DNA of 18,885 bases from an uncultured Collinsella sp. (GTDB taxonomy: Bacteria > Actinomycetota > Coriobacteriia > Coriobacteriales > Coriobacteriaceae), in the NCBI GenBank assembly GCA_900542235.1, contig UQNB01000040.1, positions 1 through 18,885 of the forward strand, read 5' to 3'. The notes beneath the pieces are model-generated. The model did no database searches. It had not been told where the DNA came from and was given only the letters and a program-made list of their open reading frames with translations. The translations under genes were made by a program, and so were the position numbers. Position 1 is the first letter of the stretch; each line of letters begins with the position of its first letter. Shown here one piece after another: positions 6,721 to 12,576 of this stretch.

Positions 6721-7554
6721 CTACTCCTGGGGCATAGCCGGCATGGCCACCGTGGCACCCGGGTCCTCGCCGGCGCCGTCCACGAGCGGCAGGCCGCCCT
6801 CATGCGCAGGTCCTGCCGGAACCGTCGCAGCACCGCCAAAGACGGCAGCGGAGGCCTCGTGGTTCTCGGCAACCGCGCCCTCGGTATCAATCGCCACCTG
6901 GGGCTCGTCGTCAAAGTTGGGAACGCCCTGGGGCTCGGCGGGAACGGGCTCGGCGGTCGCATCGGCAACGGGCTCGGCGTCGACCGGCACATCGCCCTCG
7001 TCAGCGCCCTCGTCCTCGGCAGCATCTTCGCCGTTCGCGGCGGCGACGGCCTCGTGCGGGTCCTTGCCCTCGGCCTCGGCGCGCATGCCCAGCACCAGGT
7101 TGCGCAGGCCCACGACCGTGCCTTCCACGTCGGGGGCAGGCTGGTCGGCGTGCAGATAGGCCCAGTCCATCATAAAGGTGGCCGAAGACAGCGCGCCGAT
7201 GGCCAGCGCGTCGTCGGGGCACGAAAGCTCAACCTCAAAGACGCGCTCGTCGTGCTCGCTTACGCGCGTGCGGCCGCACGAGATGCTACCGGCAAGACCG
7301 GTCTCGTTCATGAGCTCGACCGTCACATGCTCAAGCAGATGGCAAAGCTCGGTCTGGCCCATGCAGTCCTGGAACTCGCGACCGGAATCGCCCAGGCACA
7401 GGTGCTTGGCAATCGCCGGCACCAGGTAATACACGCGCGCCGTGGCCTCGATATCCTCCGAGGTCATGAGCGGCATGCCGGGGTTCACCAGCACATGCGC
7501 GCAGATCTTGTCCTCGCTGACGGTGACCTTAAGGATGTTGAACAGGCCTGCCAT
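6721..7554 (-). CDS. Stand-alone cyanophycin-synthetase N-domain-like protein with acidic tail
   Basis: 277 residues. About residues 35-140 follow the N-terminal domain of cyanophycin synthetase (CphA1): LVPAIAKHLC, then H72-L-L-E75-H76-VTVEL, then CGRTR and VFEVEL, in the same order and spacing as I remember for the CphA family. In CphA1 this domain carries an HxxEH zinc-peptidase-like site reported to trim cyanophycin and create primers. H72, E75, H76 and a nearby E80 are all present. The ATP-grasp and Mur-ligase domains of CphA are absent; instead about 110 Ala/Pro/Glu/Asp-rich, probably disordered residues follow. No signal peptide or membrane helix. It starts 24 bases after the CNNM-type stop, with GGGGAG before ATG, so it is cotranscribed. 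Peptidase activity and substrate are inferred. Confidence 0.75.
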   Translation of the reverse strand: MAGLFNILKVTVSEDKICAHVLVNPGMPLMTSEDIEATARVYYLVPAIAKHLCLGDSGREFQDCMGQTELCHLLEHVTVELMNETGLAGSISCGRTRVSEHDERVFEVELSCPDDALAIGALSSATFMMDWAYLHADQPAPDVEGTVVGLRNLVLGMRAEAEGKDPHEAVAAANGEDAAEDEGADEGDVPVDAEPVADATAEPVPAEPQGVPNFDDEPQVAIDTEGAVAENHEASAAVFGGAATVPAGPAHEGGLPLVDGAGEDPGATVAMPAMPQE

Positions 7555-7578
7555 AACTCTCCCCTACTCTTCCTTGCC

Positions 7579-8985
7579 CTACTCGTCGCCATCGTGCGGG
7601 TCCACAGAGCCCGCACCCGACGCCGCAGGACTGCACCGCGCCCGCGCCCCCGACGCCGCCGGCTTCTCTGCCGAAGACTCGGAATCCTTCTTATCGGTTT
7701 CGGCCGGAGCAATCACGCGAATGAGCGAGATGCGCTGGCCACGCATCGACTGCACCTTGAACTTGTACCCCGCGACCTCAAACACCTCTCCGATGTCGGG
7801 CACCGAGTCACAAAGCTCCAAGATCCAGCCGGCGATGGTCTCATAATCATCGCTTTCCTCGAGCGGCCAACCAAGCTCAATCGCGTCATCGCACGAAAAA
7901 CGCCCATCAACGAGCCACTCGCGGCGCGAAAGACGCGTGAGATACTTGTTGTCGGGGTCGAACTCGTCCTCGATCTCGCCGACGATCTCCTCGACGATAT
8001 CCTCGATGGTGATGATGCCGGCCGTGCCGCCGTACTCGTCCACGACCACCACGATCTGGTCGTGCGAGGTCTGCATCTCGGACAGCAGCGGCAGGATGTC
8101 CTTGGTGTCGGGCACAAAGGTGGCGTCGCGCAAAAAACCGGCGATGGGCTGGTCGCCCTTGCCGTCGAGCGCGGGCTGAATCAGGTCCTTGATGTGCGCA
8201 ATGCCGGCGACGTTGTCGGGATCCTCGTGATAGACGGGGATGCGGCTAAAGCCGGTCTGGCGCATGGTGGACAGCACGTCGGCGACCGTCTCGTCGTCCT
8301 CGCACATGGTGGTGTCCACGCGCGGCACCATGACCTCGCGGGCAACGGTGTCGCCCAGGTCGAAGATCTCGTGGATCATGCGCTTTTCCTCGTCGAGCAG
8401 GTCGTCCTGCTCCGAGACCATGTACTTGATCTCTTCTTCCGAGACGTTTTGGCGGTCGTCGGCGCTCTTGATGCGCAGGATGCGGGCCAGACCATCGGAG
8501 CAAGCGCCGGTCAGCCACACGAGCGGACGGGCAATCTTCTGGAACACGGAAAGCGGGCCCACGACCTGCTTGGACACGCCCTCGGCATTGGCCAGGCCGA
8601 TGCGCTTGGGGACGAGCTCGCCGATCACGATGGACACGAAGGCGACCGCGACGGTGATGATGACCGGCGCCAGGCCACGCGCGATGGCGGAGAGCGGCGC
8701 GATGCCAAAGCTCATGAGCCACGTGGCGAGCGGGTCGGACAGACTCGTCGAGGCGACGGCGGACGAGGCGAAGCCCACGAGCGTGATGGCGACCTGGATG
8801 GTGGCGAGCAGCTGGTCGGAGTCGGCAGCCAGCTTAATGGCACGCTCGGCGCGCTTGTCGCCTTCCTCGGCCTCGTGCTCCAGCACGGCGCGCTTGGCCG
8901 TGGTGAGCGCCATCTCGGACATAGAGAAGTAGCCGTTGATGAGGGTCAAAACGAGGGTGGTGATAAGGGAGATGGTTATGTCCAT
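7579..8985 (-). CDS. CNNM/CorC-type membrane protein (DUF21, CBS pair, CorC domain)
   Basis: 468 residues, often annotated hemolysin-like. The DUF21 membrane domain spans about 1-180, with S21-x-S-E24 and G122-E-x-x-P-K characteristic of the family. A CBS pair covers about 205-335 (VMVPRVD, SRIPVYHE, VDEYGGTAGIITIEDIVEEI) and the CorC/HlyC domain about 345-425. The last 40 residues are a Ser/Ala/Asp-rich tail. Bacterial relatives (CorC, MpfA) and animal CNNM proteins act in Mg2+ export, using ATP binding at the CBS pair. The N-terminus fits the family start. GGAGG lies 15 bases upstream and can pair with a nearby CTCC, so the ribosome site is unusual. First gene of a pair with the CphA-N-like gene. 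Confidence 0.9.
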   Translation of the reverse strand: MDITISLITTLVLTLINGYFSMSEMALTTAKRAVLEHEAEEGDKRAERAIKLAADSDQLLATIQVAITLVGFASSAVASTSLSDPLATWLMSFGIAPLSAIARGLAPVIITVAVAFVSIVIGELVPKRIGLANAEGVSKQVVGPLSVFQKIARPLVWLTGACSDGLARILRIKSADDRQNVSEEEIKYMVSEQDDLLDEEKRMIHEIFDLGDTVAREVMVPRVDTTMCEDDETVADVLSTMRQTGFSRIPVYHEDPDNVAGIAHIKDLIQPALDGKGDQPIAGFLRDATFVPDTKDILPLLSEMQTSHDQIVVVVDEYGGTAGIITIEDIVEEIVGEIEDEFDPDNKYLTRLSRREWLVDGRFSCDDAIELGWPLEESDDYETIAGWILELCDSVPDIGEVFEVAGYKFKVQSMRGQRISLIRVIAPAETDKKDSESSAEKPAASGARARCSPAASGAGSVDPHDGDE

Positions 8986-9063
8986 CGGGAGTTTCTCGAA
9001 CCTCCAAGATTCGGGACGTCAGGTCAAAACGTTGATGGCGGATAGGGCAGTTGCACCCGGCGG

Positions 9064-9087
9064 GCGCCCGGACGGGCCCGCGGGCGC
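9064..9087 (-). terminator. GC-rich hairpin behind the TrhA-like gene
   Basis: GCGCCCG (9064-9070) and CGGGCGC (9081-9087) form a 7-bp perfect stem a few bases past the stop at 9099. No T-run follows, so it is only a weak terminator candidate. Confidence 0.3.
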
Positions 9088-9098
9088 AGGCGCGATCG

Positions 9099-9782
9099 CT
9101 AGATTACGAAGAGAATCACCGCCATGAACTGGAAGATGCTACCGGCGAGCACCCACAGGTGGAACACGCTGTGCAGATAGCGCACGTTTTTGGCGATATA
9201 GAACGGCACGCCCACGGTATAGCACACGCCGCCGACGGCGAGCAGGGCAAGCGCCACGGGGTTCAGCAGCGCCACGAGTGCGGGCAGTTTAAAGACAACG
9301 AGCCAGCCCATCAGCAGATAGACCAGGCCGCTTACCCAGTGCGGCTGGCGCTCGCGCATAAAGCACTCGAGGGCAATGCCGATAATGGCGATGGCCCATA
9401 CGGCGAAGAACAGCGCAGCGCCGCCGTCGTTTGCGAGCGTGATGAGGCAAAACGGCGTATAGCTGCCGGCTATGAGCAGGTAGATGCAGCTGTGGTCGAT
9501 GATGCGGAACACGCGCTTGGCGCGCGCGGGTTGAATCGCATGGTAGAGCGTGGAGGCTAGGTACTCGAGGATGATGCTGACGCCATAGACAATTGCCGCG
9601 GCCATGTGGGCCGGGCCACCGCCGCGCAGTGCAGCGAATACGATCAGGAGCACCAGACCCGCAATACCCAGCAAGCAGCCGACACCATGGGTGACGGAGT
9701 TCATGATCTCCTCGCCCACCGTGTAGTGCGGAACGGCCGCGGCCTTGGGTCGCGGCTTGGAACTGTCGCTCGAATCGGACAT
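9099..9782 (-). CDS. trhA: Hemolysin III / TrhA family (PAQR-like) membrane protein
   Basis: 227 residues with seven predicted membrane helices. The family's metal-site residues are all visible: STLYH (H81), IIDHSCIYLLIAGSYTP (D96) and HSVFH (H204 and H208). The opening GEEIMNSVTHGVG is also typical. Homologs belong to the CREST/PAQR superfamily; bacterial members have been tied to membrane lipid or energy homeostasis, and true hemolysis is doubtful. The open frame extends to a TTG at 9800, but that TTG lies inside the sequence TTGGAGG, which is itself the ribosome binding site, so I start at ATG 9782. It is divergent from the hydrolase gene, with its own promoter. Confidence 0.92.
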   Translation of the reverse strand: MSDSSDSSKPRPKAAAVPHYTVGEEIMNSVTHGVGCLLGIAGLVLLIVFAALRGGGPAHMAAAIVYGVSIILEYLASTLYHAIQPARAKRVFRIIDHSCIYLLIAGSYTPFCLITLANDGGAALFFAVWAIAIIGIALECFMRERQPHWVSGLVYLLMGWLVVFKLPALVALLNPVALALLAVGGVCYTVGVPFYIAKNVRYLHSVFHLWVLAGSIFQFMAVILFVI

Positions 9783-9817
9783 GCCGGTTACATCCTCCAA
9801 CGTAAAGAGTTCTCAAC

Positions 9818-9847
9818 ACTATATCAAAGCGTCTGGGTGCGTGCGAA
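9818..9847 (-). promoter_or_regulatory. Promoter of the TrhA-like gene (extended -10)
   Basis: The minus strand reads TGATATAGT, an extended -10 (TGn plus TATAGT at 9818-9823). A partial -35, TTCGCA, lies 18 bases upstream. The predicted transcript begins about 30 bases before the start codon. Confidence 0.55.
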
Positions 9848-9889
9848 ATTTGCACCATACGTGACCCTTTGTTTACCCATTCTTTGCCT

Positions 9890-9903
9890 GTTGACGCATC
9901 AAC
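9890..9903. promoter_or_regulatory. Candidate operator 1 on the -35 box
   Basis: GTTGACGCATCAAC: arms GTTGA and TCAAC match perfectly around CGCA. It covers the -35 box of the hydrolase promoter. A second copy differing only by three C/T changes lies 45 bases downstream. The regulator is not encoded next to it in the window. Confidence 0.6.
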
Positions 9904-9919
9904 GGTGAACGTCCATAAT
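9891..9919 (+). promoter_or_regulatory. Sigma70 promoter of the alpha/beta hydrolase gene
   Basis: TTGACG (9891-9896) and CATAAT (9914-9919) are separated by exactly 17 bases. Transcription should start near 9926, giving a leader of about 43 bases. The -35 lies within a palindrome (9890-9903), suggesting repression by a DNA-binding protein. Confidence 0.8.
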
Positions 9920-9934
9920 GCGCTTGCATTAAAT

Positions 9935-9948
9935 GTTGATGTATTAAC
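9935..9948. promoter_or_regulatory. Candidate operator 2 just after the transcription start
   Basis: GTTGATGTATTAAC matches operator 1 at 11 of 14 bases, all differences being C/T. It sits just downstream of the predicted transcript start and is flanked by AT and AT, extending the dyad to ATGTT...AACAT. The position suits a repressor site. Confidence 0.6.
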
Positions 9949-9968
9949 ATCTTATAGGAAAGCTTCTT

Positions 9969-10934
9969 ATGTCTCAAAACGCACGTTCCCATCGAAAGCT
10001 CAAGATAGCCGGCATCGTTGCGCTGGTGCTCGTTGTCGCGCTGCTGGGGTTTGCCGGCAACTTCTTGTTCGACTTTGCCCTGAATCCCCAAGCGCCCTAC
10101 ACCATGAAGATGATGCAGGACGGCAAGGACGCCGAAAAGGGCGAGCAGATTGACGCCGAGGAGGGCGAGGCACGGGCGTGGTTTAAGGAAAACCGCGAGA
10201 GCAGCAGCCTCACCGCGGACGACGGGACCGAACTTGCCGCCTGGTATTTTGCTGCGTCGGAGAGCACGCACGACTACGCCGTCTGCCTGCATGGATATAC
10301 CAACGAGCCCATCGGCATGGCCCGATACGTCAAACGATTCCACGACCGCGGCATGAACGTACTCGCACCCGCCGCCCGCGCCCACGAGCGCTCCGGCGGC
10401 GACTATATCGGCATGGGCTGGCCCGAGCGGCTCGATGTCGTTGCATGGATTGGGCGGATCGTTCAGGCTGACCCCGAGGCGCGCATCCTGGTCTTTGGCG
10501 AGTCGATGGGTGCGGCAACCGCCATGGACGTCGCGGGGGAATCTCTGCCCGCAAACGTGAAATGCATTATCGAGGACTGTGGTTATACGAGTGTTTGGGA
10601 CGAGTTTTCTCTGCAGCTCAAGGACGTGTTCGGGCTGCCCAGCTTTCCCTTGCTCGATGTAGCAAACTTGGTGTGCAACGTGCGCGCGGGCTACGACTTT
10701 CATAAGGCGAGCAGTGTGGAGCAACTCAAACACGCGACGGTTCCCATGCTGTTTATCCACGGCGACCAGGACACCTTTGTGCCGTACGACATGCTCGACC
10801 AAAACTACGACGCGTGCGCCAGCAAGGTCAAGCAAAAGCTCACCATCCATGGCGCCACCCACGCCAAGAGTGCGCAAGTTAACCCCGAGCTCTACTGGAA
10901 CACGGTCGACGACTTCCTCGGAAAGAATTTTTAG
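9969..10934 (+). CDS. Membrane-anchored alpha/beta hydrolase (YqkD-like)
   Basis: 321 residues. A basic start and one membrane helix (about 11-37) put the catalytic domain outside the membrane. The fold is alpha/beta hydrolase: H108-G for the oxyanion region, nucleophile elbow G177-E-S179-M-G, acid in GDQD (D266 or D268), and His298 in GATHAKS. The segment SGGDYIGMGWPERLDV resembles the corresponding part of B. subtilis YqkD and relatives, serine hydrolases of unknown substrate. ATG at 9969 is preceded by AGGAAAG at seven bases. It is the only plus-strand gene, with a strong promoter and two operator-like palindromes, so its expression is probably controlled. An esterase or peptidase acting on an envelope substrate is possible; nothing in the sequence decides it. 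Confidence 0.88.
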   Translation: MSQNARSHRKLKIAGIVALVLVVALLGFAGNFLFDFALNPQAPYTMKMMQDGKDAEKGEQIDAEEGEARAWFKENRESSSLTADDGTELAAWYFAASESTHDYAVCLHGYTNEPIGMARYVKRFHDRGMNVLAPAARAHERSGGDYIGMGWPERLDVVAWIGRIVQADPEARILVFGESMGAATAMDVAGESLPANVKCIIEDCGYTSVWDEFSLQLKDVFGLPSFPLLDVANLVCNVRAGYDFHKASSVEQLKHATVPMLFIHGDQDTFVPYDMLDQNYDACASKVKQKLTIHGATHAKSAQVNPELYWNTVDDFLGKNF

Positions 10935-10971
10935 GCAAAAAGCAACGTCCGGGGCTTTATCTGACCCCCTA

Positions 10972-11103
10972 TTTTCGAAAGTATGCGGCAAAATCTGGAA
11001 CTGCCGACCAGACCGCAGTTTTATCAACAATTTATCAGGGGTTTTGTTGCCAAAAAACGTCGTGTGCTCGGCGGTCTCGAAATTTGCCGCATACTTCCGA
11101 AAA
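10972..11103. repeat. 132-bp imperfect palindromic repeat element
   Basis: The left end (from 10972) TTTTCGAAAGTATGCGGCAA and the right end (to 11103), read inverted, TTTTCGGAAGTATGCGGCAA, differ at one base. Similarity continues inward as alternating pairs, such as GCCGACCAGAC against GCCGAGCACAC, down to a central CAACAA/TTGTTG hairpin, so the whole element can fold on itself. It lies between convergent genes and encodes nothing. It is most likely a dispersed intergenic repeat of the genome, perhaps a MITE. Its outer edge merges with the terminator stem beginning at 11100. Confidence 0.75.
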
Positions 11104-11138
11104 GCCGCCCGTGGGCGCTGTGCTCACGGGCGGCTTTT
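11100..11138. terminator. Strong bidirectional terminator
   Basis: AAAA plus GCCGCCCGTG (11104-11113) pairs perfectly with CACGGGCGGC (11125-11134) plus TTTT. With A- and T-runs on both sides it can stop the plus-strand hydrolase transcript and the minus-strand DUF362 transcript. Confidence 0.9.
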
Positions 11139-11185
11139 GCTCGACTTGCGCCACGAATGCGCTTGTTTTGTCCAATAGCTAGGCG

Positions 11186-12391
11186 CTATTTGACCTCGAT
11201 GAGCTCGTACTTGCTCGTGCCCAGGCCGATCTTCTCGGCATGCGCGATGCACGCGCGCCAGTCGGTGTCGGGATGCGTGATGCAGAAGGGATCCTTGGCC
11301 TGCTCGCCCTCCAGATGCTCGTGGTTGTGCTCCATCTTGGCGGCGCTGTCGGTAAGCTCGGTGTTAGGCAGCGGCTCGGATGCCAGGACGGCATCGGCAC
11401 AGGCCTGATCGATGGCGACCGGGTCGAAGCTCGCGAACATGCCGATATCGTTGACGATAGGCGTGTCGTTTTCGGGATGGCAGTCGCAGTTGGGGCTGAT
11501 ATCCATGGCAAGCGAGATGTGGAAGCTCGGGCGGCCGTCGACGACGGCTTTGGTGTACTCGGCGATCTTGTAGTTGAGTACGTCGGCCGCGGCATCATAG
11601 TCGGGCTTGATGCAGTCCTGGTTGCACGCCGCAATGCAGCGTCCGCAGCCCACGCAGCGATCGTGGTCGATGGCAGCCACGTGAACCGTGCGAGTGCTGC
11701 CGTTGGCAAGCTCGCGCTCACGCGTACCGTCAAACGTGATGGCGCTGTGCGCGCATATCTTCTCGCAGGCACGGCAGCCAACGCAGTTGGTGGTATCGAC
11801 GCTCGGCTTGCCAGCGGCGTGCTGCTCCATCTTGCCGGCACAGCTACCGCCGCCCATACCCAGGTTCTTCATGGCACCGCCAAAGCCGGCCTGCTCATGG
11901 CCCTTAAAGTGGGTGAGGCTAATCACGATGTCTGCATCCATGAGTGCCTGGCCGATCTTTGCCTCGCGCACGTACTCGCCGCCCTCGACCGGGACGAGCG
12001 CCTCGTCGGTGCCCTTGAGGCCGTCGGCGATGATGATCTGGCAGCCCGTGGCGTACGGGGTAAAGCCGTTCTGGTAGGCGGTGTCGATGTGCTCGAGCGC
12101 ATTTTTGCGGCTACCCACATAGAGCGTGTTGCAGTCGGTGAGGAAGGGCTTGCCGCCCAGCTCCTTCACGACATCCGCGACGGCGCGGGCGTAGTTGGGG
12201 CGCAAAAAGCTCAGGTTGCCCAGCTCGCCAAAGTGAATCTTAATGGCGACGAACTTGTTCTCAAAGTCGATCTGCTCAATACCGGCGCGACGGATGAGGC
12301 GCTTGAGCTTGTCGAGTTGGCTCTCGCGAGCATGCGTGCGCAGGTTGGTGAAGTACACCTTTGCCGGTGCTGCGGGTGCGGTTGCGGTCAT
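11186..12391 (-). CDS. DUF362 protein with two 4Fe-4S clusters
   Basis: 401 residues, soluble. The DUF362 part surrounds a ferredoxin insert. First cluster: C203, C206, C209, C213 (CVGCRACEKIC). Second cluster: C246, C249, C252, C256 (CVGCGRCIAAC). Typical DUF362 segments are KIHFGELGNLSFLRP (about 51-65), HFKGHEQAGFGGAMKNLGMG (161-180) and FASFDPVAIDQ (319-329). Further Cys at 302 and 304 (NCDCH) could bind a metal. DUF362 proteins are common in anaerobes, presumably electron-transfer or iron-sulfur proteins; no reaction is established that I can cite. ATG at 12391 has GAGGGG eight bases upstream. It is monocistronic, with its own promoter (12434-12464) and the shared terminator at 11100-11138. 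Confidence 0.9.
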   Translation of the reverse strand: MTATAPAAPAKVYFTNLRTHARESQLDKLKRLIRRAGIEQIDFENKFVAIKIHFGELGNLSFLRPNYARAVADVVKELGGKPFLTDCNTLYVGSRKNALEHIDTAYQNGFTPYATGCQIIIADGLKGTDEALVPVEGGEYVREAKIGQALMDADIVISLTHFKGHEQAGFGGAMKNLGMGGGSCAGKMEQHAAGKPSVDTTNCVGCRACEKICAHSAITFDGTRERELANGSTRTVHVAAIDHDRCVGCGRCIAACNQDCIKPDYDAAADVLNYKIAEYTKAVVDGRPSFHISLAMDISPNCDCHPENDTPIVNDIGMFASFDPVAIDQACADAVLASEPLPNTELTDSAAKMEHNHEHLEGEQAKDPFCITHPDTDWRACIAHAEKIGLGTSKYELIEVK

Positions 12392-12433
12392 AGATCTATC
12401 CCCTCGGTCTATATGGCGTTACAGACATAGAGG

Positions 12434-12464
12434 ATGGTACCCGTTGAAGTGGGGTTGAAGTCAA
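12434..12464 (-). promoter_or_regulatory. DUF362 promoter with 19-bp spacer and 11-bp direct repeat
   Basis: On the minus strand, TTGACT and TACCAT are separated by 19 bases. The spacer region carries ACTTCAAC twice, exactly 11 bases apart (12454-12461 and 12443-12450). A 19-bp spacer is typical of MerR-activated promoters; 11-bp direct repeats are typical of OmpR/PhoB-type response regulators. Either implies activation rather than constitutive use. Confidence 0.5.
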
Positions 12465-12470
12465 GCACAG

Positions 12471-12576
12471 GCACTCATTGGGGACAGACTTAAATGAGTG
12501 CTTGCCGCCCGGCCAGCGAGCCGGCGATCCGACAAAGACTGTCCCCAACGACTAGTCGTTTAAGAACGTCCAATGA
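12471..12576. repeat. REP-like hairpin array behind the FtsX-type gene
   Basis: The first unit (12471-12501) has arms GCACTCATT and AATGAGTGC around the loop GGGGACAGACTTA. The second part (about 12508-12576) contains GAGCCGGCGATCCGACAAAG, ACTGTCCCC and the palindrome AACGACTAGTCGTT followed by TAAGAACGTCC. A related copy of this second part occurs at about 16200-16270. The array touches the stop codon of the permease gene at 12577. Confidence 0.75.

Noticed and set aside
6433..9045. 870-codon open frame on the plus strand
   Set aside because: It is antisense to three well-supported genes. High GC leaves the opposite frame open; the translation is His/Arg/Asp-rich and resembles no family.
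9784..9800. TTG start and an ATG-TAA mini-frame ahead of the TrhA-like gene
   Set aside because: Both overlap the ribosome binding site GGAGG itself, so neither leaves room for initiation; ATG at 9782 is used instead.
11240..12430. 396-codon plus-strand frame opposite the DUF362 gene
   Set aside because: The minus-strand frame has two ferredoxin clusters and a ribosome binding site; the plus frame has neither.
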